DNA of 53,165 bases from CAYOBW01 sp964402115 (GCA_964402115.1 CAYOBW010000015.1:1-53165); one strand, 5' to 3'; positions 15,988 through 25,659 are shown, counted from the stretch's first letter. Program-made: numbers and translations. The notes: generated from the letters alone by a model not told the origin.

Positions 15988-17109
15988 TTACCCGACGCAC
16001 GCAGGCTGCCGGATCTCGCCATGCTGCAGCAGCGGACCATCGGGCGAGGTCGACGACGACCCCGACTCAGCTGCACGCACGAGATTGTAGCACTCGCGGG
16101 CGGTAACGTAATGCAGCCGCCAGCGTACCCCGTCGTTGAAATCCGCCTGCAGTGCGGCGTGCAGCCCCTTGGCGGCCGGTCCCAGCCAGACCCGCGCATT
16201 CGCGTCGACGCACCCGTGCGTATGAACCTTGACGAAGACCCAATCCGGACGGCCGCGCACATGGATGCCTTGCCTGACCCAGAGCCGCAAGCGCCCGATG
16301 GACGGAGGGTTGGCGCCGGAGATCTCGGCGTTCTCCAGGCGCGGCAGCACCCCCCACTTCCGGCGACCCCAGTTCAAGGCCAGCGGCCCCTGTACCAGCA
16401 GGAGACCGCGGGGCGCAGCGGCTGTTGCCCCGGATAAAGCCAGGGTGCGAACCTCCTCGCCCCTGTCGTGACCCCTGCGCCGTCCCGGGCAGTCCTCGGC
16501 CCGGTAGATGGCGTTCACCTGCCGCGGCTGGGTGGGTGACGGAGCCGAGGGAAAGGTGAAGTCGCCGTAGCACCCGGAGGCCTGCAGCACCCCCAGTTCC
16601 GCGTCGACCCCGCACCAGTCGCCGTCGGGTCTCGAGTTGCAGAGGGCCCAGTTGCCATGCACGAAAGCATATCGCGGCGCCCCGGCGGCATCCGCCCCGA
16701 GCAAACCGTGCCGTCCATGCAGCCGGTCACGAAACGCGACCAGCTTCGCGCGCAGGGTCTCGGCGGTATCGGCACGGTGGTGCAGGTGCACCTCGACTTC
16801 GCCGTGTCCGGCGGCGCACAGGGCGGCGAGGCGGGCCAGCACCTCTTCGTCATACTCGTCACCCGGATAGAAGAAGGTGTGGCGGGGCGTCCTGCCGTCG
16901 GCATCGCGAAACGCGCCGGTGACCCCGGCATAGCCGGCCGTCCAGCGGGCCACGGCCTCCAGCGCCGCCGCCCGATCCACCCCGCCGCGAAACGGCTCGA
17001 AGTGGTCGGCCACGCAAAAGAACAGGTGGCGTGTCCCGTCGCCGACGGCCGGCCGCCGCCAAACCGAGCGCAGGTACCCCGCCAGCCACTTGTCCGCGCC
17101 CCGCAGCAT
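15988..17109 (-). CDS. Polysaccharide-deacetylase-like protein of the glycan locus
   Basis: The 373-residue product looks like a member of a deacetylase-superfamily group found in exopolysaccharide loci. It has an early FFCVADHFEPF segment, YPGDEYDEEVLARLA, the histidine-rich EVEVHLHHRADT and FVHGNWAL, which could supply metal ligands. It lacks a signal peptide. It is the last gene of the 37-kb glycan locus, 3 bases after the GT2 gene 17113-18351. The predicted role is trimming or deacetylating a glycan intermediate. Catalytic activity is not established, because the canonical NodB motifs are only partly recognisable. Confidence 0.65.
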   Translation of the reverse strand: MLRGADKWLAGYLRSVWRRPAVGDGTRHLFFCVADHFEPFRGGVDRAAALEAVARWTAGYAGVTGAFRDADGRTPRHTFFYPGDEYDEEVLARLAALCAAGHGEVEVHLHHRADTAETLRAKLVAFRDRLHGRHGLLGADAAGAPRYAFVHGNWALCNSRPDGDWCGVDAELGVLQASGCYGDFTFPSAPSPTQPRQVNAIYRAEDCPGRRRGHDRGEEVRTLALSGATAAAPRGLLLVQGPLALNWGRRKWGVLPRLENAEISGANPPSIGRLRLWVRQGIHVRGRPDWVFVKVHTHGCVDANARVWLGPAAKGLHAALQADFNDGVRWRLHYVTARECYNLVRAAESGSSSTSPDGPLLQHGEIRQPACVG

Positions 17110-17112
17110 CCT

Positions 17113-18351
17113 CTACGCTCCATCCCCCGCGGGCGCCCGCCGCGTCCGCGACCAGCGGCCTTCCAACCCCCCGCGACAAAACCGGCAGAAACCCGCCAGC
17201 AGCGCGGCCTGCATCACCACGAAGTAGTGGCACAGGCGCAGCACCCGCCGCCCGCGGCCCGTCCCCGCCGCCAGATACCGCCCGCCCAGCGCCGCCGCAC
17301 CGCACACGGCCAACGTCGTGCCCGCGGCGGTCGCCAGCGCGCCGCCGGGGCCCAGCAATGCCCCCAGGCCCCCCCGCGCGCCCACCACCGCCATGCGCCC
17401 CCACGCCAGCAGACTCAAGCCAACCAGCATGTGCGGCGTAAACCAGCGCAAGACCTTGTGCGACCAGAACAGCCAGGCAAACACGCCGTAGGCCGGCGCC
17501 AGGCAACGCCGGCAGAGCGCCAGCGCCTGGTAGTCGCCGGCGCCGATCCGCACCCGCCGCACCCACTCGTCGCCAACCGTGGCCGGCAGCTCCTCGCGCG
17601 CCACGGCGCCCGGCTCGTACACCATCCGCTGCCCGGCTTCGCGCACTTTCATGCCGATCACGAAGTCGTCGATGATCGTGTTGTCGGGCAACTGCGGCGG
17701 AAAGAGCCCCGCGCGAATGGCATAGATCGCGCCGTTCGCCCCCAGGCAGGAATCCAGGCGGCTCTCGCGATCCTTCAGCCGGGTCTCCATCAGCCAGTAA
17801 GTCCCCTCGCCTGTCTCCGACCCCGTGCCATCCACGAAGACGAGGCGACCGCACACGCCGCCGACAGCGGGGTCGGCGAAGGGCCGCGCGAGCACGCGCA
17901 GCGCGTCGGGGGCGAAGAAGGTGTTGGCGTCGGTGAAGACGAGGAGGTCGGGAGCCGGCGCCGCGGACAAGGTCTGCGCGACAAGATCCTTGAGCACGGC
18001 CACCTTGCCGCGGTTCCCGGCGAAGGACATGACGCGGATGTGCGCCAGGCCGGCGGCCGCCGATTGCGCCAGGTGCGCTGTGCCATCCGTCGCGCCATCC
18101 ACCCCGAGGTACACGCTCAGGCGCTCAACCGGGTAGTCCAACGCGAGCAGGTTGCGCACCCGCCGGGCAATGACCGCCTCCTCGTTGTACGCCGCCAGCA
18201 GGACGGCCACGCGGGGCAACGACGCAACAGGCGGCGCCGGCGGCGCCGCCAGGGCGCGCCGGCGCGCCAGCCACTTCAGCAGCAACGGATAAACCAACCA
18301 GGCGTAAGCGAGTACGGCAGCCAGGATGACCAGCAGCCCGTCCGCGAACAT
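17113..18351 (-). CDS. Membrane glycosyltransferase family 2 (processive-synthase-like)
   Basis: The 412-residue product has an N-terminal membrane helix (LLVILAAVLAYAWLVYPLLL) and a GT2 domain from about residue 48. It starts VAVLLAAYNEEAVIARRV and includes the DG in VDGATDGT and the DXN motif FTDANTFFAPDAL. It has the later segment DDFVIGMKVREAG, and hydrophobic segments lie near the C-terminus. The arrangement resembles membrane GT2 enzymes such as poly-N-acetylglucosamine or hyaluronan-type synthases, though a QXXRW box is not evident. It is 3 bases from both neighbours and shares their transcript. The sugar donor is unknown. Confidence 0.85.
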   Translation of the reverse strand: MFADGLLVILAAVLAYAWLVYPLLLKWLARRRALAAPPAPPVASLPRVAVLLAAYNEEAVIARRVRNLLALDYPVERLSVYLGVDGATDGTAHLAQSAAAGLAHIRVMSFAGNRGKVAVLKDLVAQTLSAAPAPDLLVFTDANTFFAPDALRVLARPFADPAVGGVCGRLVFVDGTGSETGEGTYWLMETRLKDRESRLDSCLGANGAIYAIRAGLFPPQLPDNTIIDDFVIGMKVREAGQRMVYEPGAVAREELPATVGDEWVRRVRIGAGDYQALALCRRCLAPAYGVFAWLFWSHKVLRWFTPHMLVGLSLLAWGRMAVVGARGGLGALLGPGGALATAAGTTLAVCGAAALGGRYLAAGTGRGRRVLRLCHYFVVMQAALLAGFCRFCRGGLEGRWSRTRRAPAGDGA

Positions 18352-18354
18352 GGG

Positions 18355-18927
18355 CTACCGCCCTCCCGCGCCAGTGTCCGGCGCGGCGGACGCCGGCGCC
18401 CGGCCACCCCGCCGCACCATCCGCGCCGGCACCCCGACGGCCGTGGTGTCGTCCGGCACGTCTTCCAGCACGACGGCGTTCGCGCCGATGTTCACGCGGT
18501 TCCCCACGCGAATGCCGCCCAGCACGCGCGCGCCGGCGCCGATGAAGATATCGTCTCCCAGGCGCGGGATCGCACCCCGCTCCGCGCCAATCGTGACCTG
18601 GTGCTCGATCTTGACGTTGCACCCGGCCTGCACGGCGGAATTGATAAAGACACCGTCACTGTGAACCAGCACGAAGCCCGGACCGAATGAGGCGCTCCGG
18701 CCGATCACGCACCGTCCGGCGATCGCGTTCAGCTTGTTGAAGAACATGACCAACGGAAAGAGATGCCAGCGGTGACTCGCCTGCATGAGGCGATAGACCA
18801 CCATCGCAAAAGTGCCGTCCGTGAAGAGGGCCTTCAGGATGTTGCGCGCGCCAGACGAGCCGTAGACCCACTCCGCTTTGGCCCGCACATCGGCACGCAC
18901 CAGGCCCAGCAGCCCGTGCCGTGTCAT
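18355..18927 (-). CDS. Serine-acetyltransferase-like hexapeptide acyltransferase
   Basis: The 190-residue product is a left-handed beta-helix acetyltransferase resembling CysE. It has a helical N-terminal part and, from about residue 75, hexapeptide repeats such as IGRSASFGPGFVLVHS, VKIEHQVTIGAERG, IFIGAGARVLGGIRVG and VNIGANAVVLEDVP, ending PARMVRR. In sugar loci such CysE-like proteins usually acetylate a sugar or donor, so cysteine synthesis is unlikely. ATG 18927 is preferred because AAGGAA lies upstream; ATG 18945 is the alternative. It is one of three acyltransferases of this fold in the locus. Confidence 0.85.
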   Translation of the reverse strand: MTRHGLLGLVRADVRAKAEWVYGSSGARNILKALFTDGTFAMVVYRLMQASHRWHLFPLVMFFNKLNAIAGRCVIGRSASFGPGFVLVHSDGVFINSAVQAGCNVKIEHQVTIGAERGAIPRLGDDIFIGAGARVLGGIRVGNRVNIGANAVVLEDVPDDTTAVGVPARMVRRGGRAPASAAPDTGAGGR

Positions 18928-18967
18928 ATTTGCCGTTCCTTCCATAGTCAGCGCCCGCTCCGTCCCG

Positions 18968-20155
18968 TCACCGCGGCTGCAGAAGATCCAGCAGCGCGCC
19001 CACTTTGGCCGTCCACGTTTCGGTCGACATCCGCCGGCTGAGTGCCGACCGCGCCGCCAAGTCGAGCGGGTTGCGGACGAGCGCGCCCACCGCATCCACG
19101 AAGGCGCCCCGCTCCGCTGCGGCCACCAACCCGCGCGTGCCATCCACGTAGCAGGCGACCTCGGGCAGCGCCGTCGAGACCACGGGACAACCGGCAGCCA
19201 ACATTTCCCGCAGTTTGACCGGGTTCACCGCCTGCGTCAATTCGTTGACAAGGAAAGGAATGATGCCCACCGTGAAGTGGGCGGCGTACGCGGGCAGGTC
19301 ACGGAACGGCTTGGGACCCAGCAGCAGGATGTTCGGTTCGGCGGCCAGCGCGCCGACCTCCACGTCCGAGGCGCCGATCAGCACGATCCGCACGTCCGGG
19401 AGCGAGCGCGCCAGGGTGACCAGCAGCGCCTGGTCCACCCACTCCGACAGGAGGCCGAAGAAACCCACAAGGGGACCGGCGGGCAGGTCCGCGGGCCGGG
19501 TGGCCTGCCCCAGCGCCAGGGCCTGCGCGAAGTGCCCGTGGTCAACGCCGTGCGTGATGAGGTGGGTGTTGGCATTGTGGCGCCGGCAGCGCTCCAGCAG
19601 GTCCTGCGAAGTGGCCACAACCAGGTCGGCGCAGCGGCAGCAGCGCCGGTCCATTTGCGCCATCATGGCCGAGTCGTACATCGCGAAAGCGTCCCAGCGG
19701 TCGACGCAGTAATAGACGGCGCGCACCGCACCTTCCCGCGTCCGCCGGGCCCAGCCCAGCATCGCCTCGGGCAGCACGGGCGCGTAATTGATCAGGACGG
19801 GATCCACGAAGCCGAGCCGCCGGGACCAGAACTTTCCCACCGCGCCGTACAGGCGGCCATTCAGCCAGCGGATGGCGGCGTACCCCGGCAGGGGAATCGG
19901 CAGCGGCGTCACCACCCACACGCTGCCGCCCGCGCCGGCCCCCATGACCCGCCGCGCGCCCTGCCGCACCGCCCGCAGTTTCTGCAGAATCCGCGACCGG
20001 TCGCGGTTCGAGCCGAGGCTGGGACTGCGCATGCCGGCGGCTTCGAGCCACAGGACGCGGTGACCGCGCGCGGCCAGGTCCAGCGCGATGCGGTGCTTGC
20101 TCGTCGGGTTGTCCACCCCGGCCGACCACATGTTGGCGATGATCACGAAATCCAT
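18968..20155 (-). CDS. GT4-like glycosyltransferase
   Basis: The 395-residue GT-B fold product begins MDFVIIANMWSAGVDNPTSKH. Its C-terminal nucleotide-sugar-binding half contains VGFFGLLSEWVDQALL, ILLLGPKPFRDLPAYAAHFTVGI and the KLREMLAAGCPVVSTALPEV segment, where the family's glutamate region lies. The YYCVDRWDAF segment places it near the TuaH-like GT4 branch. Its start overlaps the membrane transferase gene by 13 bases. The acceptor and donor are unknown. Confidence 0.85.
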   Translation of the reverse strand: MDFVIIANMWSAGVDNPTSKHRIALDLAARGHRVLWLEAAGMRSPSLGSNRDRSRILQKLRAVRQGARRVMGAGAGGSVWVVTPLPIPLPGYAAIRWLNGRLYGAVGKFWSRRLGFVDPVLINYAPVLPEAMLGWARRTREGAVRAVYYCVDRWDAFAMYDSAMMAQMDRRCCRCADLVVATSQDLLERCRRHNANTHLITHGVDHGHFAQALALGQATRPADLPAGPLVGFFGLLSEWVDQALLVTLARSLPDVRIVLIGASDVEVGALAAEPNILLLGPKPFRDLPAYAAHFTVGIIPFLVNELTQAVNPVKLREMLAAGCPVVSTALPEVACYVDGTRGLVAAAERGAFVDAVGALVRNPLDLAARSALSRRMSTETWTAKVGALLDLLQPR

Positions 20156-21468
20156 GTCTGTTTCCTGTCCGGCGCCGGCCCCGCGCCGCTCCGGCCCGCG
20201 CAGCGTCCGGCGCCGGCCGCGGCACAGCGAAAGGCCGAAAGCACGCCACCCGCGGCGAGCGGAAGCAGGAACGGCTCCACCGCGAACGCAAACCGCGCAC
20301 ACCCCCAGAATCCCACCACGGTGACCACGCTGGCCAACGCCATGGCGCCGAGCGTCAGGCGAAACGTCAAGGATAGCGACTTCCACACCAGGACACAACC
20401 GGCGAACGCGGCCAGGTACAGCAGGGCGCGGAAGCCATTGACGGCATACGAACCCAGGCTCGGCTTCCACGGCAGCGGCACGTAGGCGCGCACGAGCTTG
20501 CCCAGCCACAGGCGGGGCATCCCGGCCAGGTTGCCGCGGATGAAAGCCTGCCCGCGACCGTAGTAGTAGGCGTCCACCTCGTATTCGGAACGCGTGACCG
20601 CCAACTCGGCCAGGGTCGGCTCCCCGGGGATCTGGTTGGGAAAGACCCAGTACCCCCAGTAGTCGAGCGTACCCGCCACGACGGGATTGTTGCCGCCGTA
20701 GAAGGTCTGCCCGCGCAAGGTGCTGAGCACGGGAAAATGCCCGCAGACGGCGTGATTCCGGGCCGCCCACAAGAGGGCGGGCAGCACAAACAGCGCCCCA
20801 TAGACAGCCCACAAACCCATCGTCCGCCACGCGGGCCGCCGGTGCTGCCACAGCAGCACCAGCGCCCCCAGCCCGGCCATGGCCGGCAGCCATAGGACGA
20901 AGTTCACACGCACGAGGCAGGCACAGCCCAGCGTCAGCGCGGCCGCGGCGCGCCGCCACGGTCGGGCGTCCAGCAACAGCCAGGCGCCGGCACACGCAAG
21001 CAGCAGGAAGAGCGGCTCGGATAGCGCCGACAGCGCCTCGTGCAGCGCCGTCGGGTGCACCGCGTAGCCCACCCCCGCCAGCACGGCGGCCGCACGTCGC
21101 TGCAGCAAACGCCATGTGAGGCCGGCCAGGAGCAGGGCGACACCAACATTCAGCAACGCCGCCAGCAGGTGCGCGACGGCAGCGGGATCCAGCCAGGGCA
21201 AGGCCCACACGCCCACGGCCTCCACGGCCGGCCAACCGGGCAGGCGCTGCATGGTGGGCGCCCCCGGCCAGAAGCTCTCCGCGCAGCGATACCCCTGGCC
21301 GGTAGTCAGGCTGCGGGCAATCTGCAGAAAGTAGTGGGCGTCACTCTGCACCGGACGAGCCAGGCCGCCCTTGAACGCCACCGCCAGGTTGGCGGCCAAC
21401 GCCACCGCCAGAACCGCAAGCCCCGCGCGCCATCCCAGGCCGCACCGTTCCGTTCCGACTTGGTTCAT
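20143..21468 (-). CDS. GT39/ArnT-like integral membrane glycosyltransferase
   Basis: The 441-residue product has about ten hydrophobic segments and an early extracytoplasmic acidic residue in the QSDAHYFLQIARSL segment. That is where the dolichyl- or polyprenyl-phosphate-dependent GT39/PMT superfamily carries its catalytic Asp. RLPGWP and the periplasmic loop GGNNPVVAGTLDYWGYW are typical of this family. Such enzymes transfer a sugar from a polyprenyl-phosphate carrier on the outer face of the inner membrane. It fits a role in late glycan decoration. The Arg/Pro-rich C-terminal 35 residues overlap the next gene and are probably not structured. Confidence 0.78.
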   Translation of the reverse strand: MNQVGTERCGLGWRAGLAVLAVALAANLAVAFKGGLARPVQSDAHYFLQIARSLTTGQGYRCAESFWPGAPTMQRLPGWPAVEAVGVWALPWLDPAAVAHLLAALLNVGVALLLAGLTWRLLQRRAAAVLAGVGYAVHPTALHEALSALSEPLFLLLACAGAWLLLDARPWRRAAAALTLGCACLVRVNFVLWLPAMAGLGALVLLWQHRRPAWRTMGLWAVYGALFVLPALLWAARNHAVCGHFPVLSTLRGQTFYGGNNPVVAGTLDYWGYWVFPNQIPGEPTLAELAVTRSEYEVDAYYYGRGQAFIRGNLAGMPRLWLGKLVRAYVPLPWKPSLGSYAVNGFRALLYLAAFAGCVLVWKSLSLTFRLTLGAMALASVVTVVGFWGCARFAFAVEPFLLPLAAGGVLSAFRCAAAGAGRCAGRSGAGPAPDRKQTWIS

Positions 21469-21470
21469 CG

Positions 21471-22661
21471 CTATGCCCCCGCCATGAGTTCAAGAATCCG
21501 TCGCGCCTGATCGTCCCAGCTCCCGCGCCGCACGCGCACAACCCGCGGCGTCCGACCGTCCGCAAGGCCCGCCGCCAAGGCCGCCTGCAGTGCATCCCCC
21601 AGCGCGTCCGGCGCGGGCGCGGCCACGAGCCGGCTACCCGGATCGTCCGCCAGCAACGCGCGGCACGCGCCCGCGTCCGTCGCCACCACGGGCAGGCCGC
21701 ACGCCTGGGCCTCGAGCACGACATTCGGCATGCCCTCGCTCCGGCTGCACAGGCACAGGCAATCGGCCGCGTTCAGCCACAGCGCCAGTTCGGCGTGCGG
21801 TCGCGCGCCCACAAACCGGACCGACGCGCGACAGGCGGCGGGCAGCGACTGCTCGAGACGCGCACGCAGCGGACCGTCGCCCACGATGACCAGGGCCGGC
21901 CGGCGCACACCGCCGCGGTGCGCCGCCGCCATGACCGCGGCCCAGGCGCGCAGCAGCAGGTCCGGCGCCTTGACCGGCACGAGATTGCCGACGAAGATAG
22001 CCACCGGCGCGTCAGGCGCATCCGCCCAGGGCAGGTCACGCCATTGCGCGGAAAGCGCGGCCCGGGCGCTGTCCCGCGCCAGCGGCTTGAAGAGGGCGGC
22101 GTCCACGCCGTTTGGCACAACGTGGAGCTTGGCGACCGCGACCCCGCACTCCGCCAGCCGGTCGGCAAGGTGTTGCGCCACGCAGACGAGCCCGCGCGCG
22201 GAAGCGCAGGCCTCCAGCACGGCCCGCCGGCGTGCGGGCGCCATGAGGTGCTCCACGTCACTCCCCAGCACCATAAGCCAGCAGTCCACGCCCGCCTCAC
22301 GCGCCAGCGCCGCCACCGCCGCACCGTCGGGATACAGCCACGAGGCGTAAACGACGTCGCAAACACCGAAACGCTCGCGCCACCCCTGCAAGGACCAGGC
22401 GTACGTGCGGGCGCTCCAGTCCCGCCCGAGCTTGGGGATGTAGGCCACGGGCTCATAGCGGGAGGACGGCGCCCCCGCGGCTCCGGGCGGCTGCTGCCAC
22501 TGCCGCACCCCGGCCCACCGCCAGGGGCGCCACTCCGGCACGAGGCAGAGGTTCTCCACCGCCGCCAGCCGGCCGAGCGCCGCGAAAAGCTGCGCGTTGA
22601 AACGTCCCCGCTGCGGCTGCGCAGGCCAGGGATAGAGATTGCTGACCGTCAGGATCTTCAT
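21471..22661 (-). CDS. GT4 family glycosyltransferase
   Basis: The 396-residue product is a GT-B retaining transferase. It starts MKILTVSNLYPWPAQPQRGRFNAQ, and the second domain begins near VAIFVGNLVPVKAPDLLLRA. The donor-site signature follows: SEGMPNVVLEAQACGLPVVATD with the EX7E-type glutamates. The true start is ATG 22661, which overlaps the preceding gene's stop by 4 bases (ATGA), so translation is coupled. Length and motif order are normal. Confidence 0.9.
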   Translation of the reverse strand: MKILTVSNLYPWPAQPQRGRFNAQLFAALGRLAAVENLCLVPEWRPWRWAGVRQWQQPPGAAGAPSSRYEPVAYIPKLGRDWSARTYAWSLQGWRERFGVCDVVYASWLYPDGAAVAALAREAGVDCWLMVLGSDVEHLMAPARRRAVLEACASARGLVCVAQHLADRLAECGVAVAKLHVVPNGVDAALFKPLARDSARAALSAQWRDLPWADAPDAPVAIFVGNLVPVKAPDLLLRAWAAVMAAAHRGGVRRPALVIVGDGPLRARLEQSLPAACRASVRFVGARPHAELALWLNAADCLCLCSRSEGMPNVVLEAQACGLPVVATDAGACRALLADDPGSRLVAAPAPDALGDALQAALAAGLADGRTPRVVRVRRGSWDDQARRILELMAGA

Positions 22662-23827
22662 CGCCCGTGCGTGAGCACCTCCGCGTAGATCCGTTCGTAG
22701 GCAGCGAGCGAGCCCTCCAGCGAGAACGCCTCCGCCACGCGCCGCCGCGCCTCGGCGAGCCGGCGCCGGAACGCCGGCGCCGGCGCGACCGACGCGTCCA
22801 GCGCGTCCCCGAGGATGGCGGTCCACGCCTCCTCGTCCACCGGCAAAGGGCTCCCCGTGTCCCCCATGACCACGCGGTTCTCGCCCGCATCCGTCGCCGC
22901 CACGGGCACGCCATCGGCCATGGCCTCCAACAGCGCCACCGAGAGCCCCTCGCTCCGGGAAGGCAGCACGAACAGGTCCAGCGCCGCGAGCAGCCGGCGC
23001 CCGTCCACGCGGTAGCCGGTGAAGACGACTCGCTCACGAATCGCCAGGGCCCCGGCCTGCGACTCCAGCGCCGCCCGCGCCGGCCCATCGCCCACCAGCA
23101 CCAGCACGGGCACGCGCGCACCAGCCACCGCCCGCTGTCTCACCAGTGCGGCGAAGGCCTGCAGCAGGCGATCGTGGCCCTTGATCCAGGCCAGCCGCCC
23201 GACAGCCCCCAGGACCGCGGCGTCAGGCGCGATGTCAAGCTCCGCCCGCACGGCGCCGCGCACGCTGGCGGGCACACCGCCGGGCGGCGCGGCGGACACC
23301 CCGTTCGGAATCACCACCAGGCCATGGCGCGGCAGGCGCTGCACGGCGGTCAGGCTATCGGCCGTGTGGTTCGAGACCGCCACGTACCGATCTGTCGCCG
23401 CGAACAGCAGCCGGTTGCGCAAACGATGGACCAGGCTGCCCGCGTGCGGATTCGTCCCGTGCTCCGTGTGAATATGGCGCAGCCGCGTGCCGAGCCGGGC
23501 GAGGGCCGCGTACTGCTGGGGCGCGAGGTTGTGCGAGTGCAGGAGGTCAGCCGCACGGCCGCAGCCGCCAGCGGTTCGCAACGCGAGGCGCCGCAAGGTC
23601 CGCAAGGCCGCCAGGTCGCAAGGGAAGCGACCTCTTGACGCCTGCAGGGCAACGACCGCGCCGCCCTCGACCAGCGGCGCCAACGCCCCGGGCGCGTCGA
23701 GGCAGCAGATGGCCGTCGAGCCGGGTTGCCGGCGGTTGCGCGCGTTGGTCCAATCCACGACCAGCCGCTCCAGCCCGCCGAACTCCAGGCTGATGACCAC
23801 GTGCCAGATACGGGGCAGGTCGCTCAT
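22658..23827 (-). CDS. GT4 family glycosyltransferase
   Basis: The 389-residue product opens RIWHVVISLEFGGLERLVVDW, the glycine-rich acceptor loop of many GT4 enzymes. It has HSHN and HTEHGTN in the first domain, VIPNGV at the hinge, VGRLAWIKGHDRLLQAF and SEGLSVALLEAMADGVPVAATD in the second. The gene overlaps both neighbours by 4 bases. It resembles PEP-CTERM/exopolysaccharide-type GT4 enzymes. The donor is unknown. Confidence 0.9.
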   Translation of the reverse strand: MSDLPRIWHVVISLEFGGLERLVVDWTNARNRRQPGSTAICCLDAPGALAPLVEGGAVVALQASRGRFPCDLAALRTLRRLALRTAGGCGRAADLLHSHNLAPQQYAALARLGTRLRHIHTEHGTNPHAGSLVHRLRNRLLFAATDRYVAVSNHTADSLTAVQRLPRHGLVVIPNGVSAAPPGGVPASVRGAVRAELDIAPDAAVLGAVGRLAWIKGHDRLLQAFAALVRQRAVAGARVPVLVLVGDGPARAALESQAGALAIRERVVFTGYRVDGRRLLAALDLFVLPSRSEGLSVALLEAMADGVPVAATDAGENRVVMGDTGSPLPVDEEAWTAILGDALDASVAPAPAFRRRLAEARRRVAEAFSLEGSLAAYERIYAEVLTHGR

Positions 23828-24963
23828 GCGCGCACCAGCGATCGATAGAGCATTGCATAGCCGCGCGCCGCGTCCGCCAGTTGGTAATGCGCCTGCCAGC
23901 GCGCGCGCGCGGCGCGCCCGAGGGACCGACGCAGGTCCGCGTCACCAACCAGCACCGCCAGGCGGTCGCACAAACCGGCGAAATCGTCGCGCGCCACGAC
24001 AAAGCCGCTTTCACCGTCGGCGATCTGCTCGCGCGCGGCGCCCGCCTCCGTCACCACGGCCGGGATGCCGGCGCACATCGCCTCCGTCACGGCGTACGTG
24101 CAGGTCTCCGCCAGCGAGGTATGCAGGAGCAGGTCCGCCTCCGCCAGCACGTCGCGCACATCCTGCCGCAGGCCAAGCAGGTGCACCTGCCCGGCGAGCT
24201 GCAGGCCGGCCGCCAGGCGCTTCAGCCGGTCGTACTCGCCGCCGTCCCCGACCACCACGAGGTGGGCCTGCCTGCCGCCCCGCGCGGAAACGGTTCCCAG
24301 CGCGCGGATGCCGAGATCCAGGCGCTTGCGCGGAATCAGGCTGCCAACCGTCGCGATAAGCGCCGCCGAGGCTGGCACGCCGAGTTCCTGCCGCAGCCAC
24401 CCGCGCGGGCGGGCCGGCGGATGATCGCCCACCGCGTTGCGAATGACCGCGATCTTCCCGTCCGGCACGCCACGTTCGCGCAGCGACCTGCGCCCCCCCT
24501 CGTACACCGCCACCACCCGCGCGAAACACCGCCCCACGAGCCCGATGCGAGACAGCCGGGCAGTCAGGGCCGAAGGCGGCTGGATCTGTTGATCCTGCTC
24601 CCAGACCCACGCGGCACGGTTGTTCCCGGTGACGCGACCCGCCAGCCAGACCGCCAGGGCGGGCAGTTCGTTCCCGAAATGCACGGCCACCACGTCGGGG
24701 CGTTCCGCGCGCACCAGCTGCCGTGCCGGCCCGCAAACGGCCCACGGCCGCGGCTCGCCGTCAGCGCCGCACCAGCCGGGAATGACCGTCCACCGCACCC
24801 CGGCCGCGGCGAACCCGTCGGCCACCTCAGGAATGGGCGCGGCGCTGAAGGCGGCCACGTACGCGTCGCCCGCGGCGCTGAGTTCGCGTCCGATGGCCGT
24901 CACGACCTGCTCGTACGCCCCGAGCTTGCGCGGCGCCAGATTGCAGAGGAGCAGGGTTTTCAC
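23824..24963 (-). CDS. GT4 family glycosyltransferase
   Basis: The 379-residue product starts from a GTG codon and opens KTLLLCNLAPRKLGAYEQVV. The second domain carries VGSLIPRKRLDLGIRAL, VGDGGEYDRLKRLAAGL and the donor loop SLAETCTYAVTEAMCAGIPAVVTEAG with the two glutamates. It sits 7 bases after the acetyltransferase gene and overlaps the next transferase by 4. It is a standard GT4 enzyme in length and motif order. Confidence 0.9.
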   Translation of the reverse strand: MKTLLLCNLAPRKLGAYEQVVTAIGRELSAAGDAYVAAFSAAPIPEVADGFAAAGVRWTVIPGWCGADGEPRPWAVCGPARQLVRAERPDVVAVHFGNELPALAVWLAGRVTGNNRAAWVWEQDQQIQPPSALTARLSRIGLVGRCFARVVAVYEGGRRSLRERGVPDGKIAVIRNAVGDHPPARPRGWLRQELGVPASAALIATVGSLIPRKRLDLGIRALGTVSARGGRQAHLVVVGDGGEYDRLKRLAAGLQLAGQVHLLGLRQDVRDVLAEADLLLHTSLAETCTYAVTEAMCAGIPAVVTEAGAAREQIADGESGFVVARDDFAGLCDRLAVLVGDADLRRSLGRAARARWQAHYQLADAARGYAMLYRSLVRA

Positions 24964-24970
24964 CGGGGGG

Positions 24971-25651
24971 TCACTCCTGCTCTCCCGCTGCCGCCAGCTG
25001 CCGCACGGGTCGCGCCGGGTTGCCCGCCACCACGGTCGCGGGCGGCACGTCGTGCGTGACGATCGCGCCCGCCGCCACCACGGCGTCGTGGCCGATGGTC
25101 ACACCCTTGAGAATCAGCGAGTCGGCGCCAATCCACACGTTGTCACCGATGCGCACGGCCGCGGTCTCGTCCTGGCGGATGGGCTCGCCAGCGCGGCGCC
25201 GGGCGGGATCGAGCGGATGCCCGTCGTTGTCGTGAATGCGCACGCCGGCCGCAAGCAGGCAGTGCGCCCCGATCTCGATGCGCCGGCCGGCGGCCAGGGT
25301 GCAGCCGTTGCCGATGAACGTGCGATCGCCCACGACAATCTCCGGCATTTCCGGCATGCCGTTGAGGAAGTAGAAGCAGCTCCGCCCCGAGAGGTAGACC
25401 TCGTTCCCCAGGCGCAAGCGCCCCACGCCCCGCATGAACGGCAGGCGTTCGGCCCGCAGGCCGCGCCCCACGTCCGCGCAGACCGCGCGCAGGACGGGCT
25501 CGATCCAGAAGACCTTCCGGCACACCGCGAGGGCTTCCACGCCCCACACACCCCCGCGGTACATGCCGCGGATCAGCGGCCGCACGCAACGGGGCACGGG
25601 CAGTCCGCCGTACACCAAACGCTTCGCCACCAGTTTCAGGGGATTCGCCAT
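24971..25651 (-). CDS. Left-handed beta-helix sugar O-acetyltransferase
   Basis: The 226-residue product has a helical N-terminal 60 residues and then hexapeptide repeats (VGDRTFIGNGCTLAAG, IEIGAHCLLAAGVRIHDND, VRIGDNVWIGADSLILKGVTIG, AIVTHDVPPATVVAGNPA). The IHDND histidine is the likely catalytic base of WbbJ/MaaA-type acetyltransferases. ATG 25651 gives a full-length protein; the longer open frame upstream lies inside the neighbouring GT2 gene. Predicted role: O-acetylation of a sugar residue. Confidence 0.85.
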   Translation of the reverse strand: MANPLKLVAKRLVYGGLPVPRCVRPLIRGMYRGGVWGVEALAVCRKVFWIEPVLRAVCADVGRGLRAERLPFMRGVGRLRLGNEVYLSGRSCFYFLNGMPEMPEIVVGDRTFIGNGCTLAAGRRIEIGAHCLLAAGVRIHDNDGHPLDPARRRAGEPIRQDETAAVRIGDNVWIGADSLILKGVTIGHDAVVAAGAIVTHDVPPATVVAGNPARPVRQLAAAGEQE

Positions 25652-25659
25652 CACGCACC

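Noticed and set aside
23585..23640. Cluster of GCAAGG-like words resembling a known type of intergenic repeat
   Set aside because: The encoded protein segment fits the expected first-domain region of a GT4 enzyme and no inverted or tandem structure is clear.
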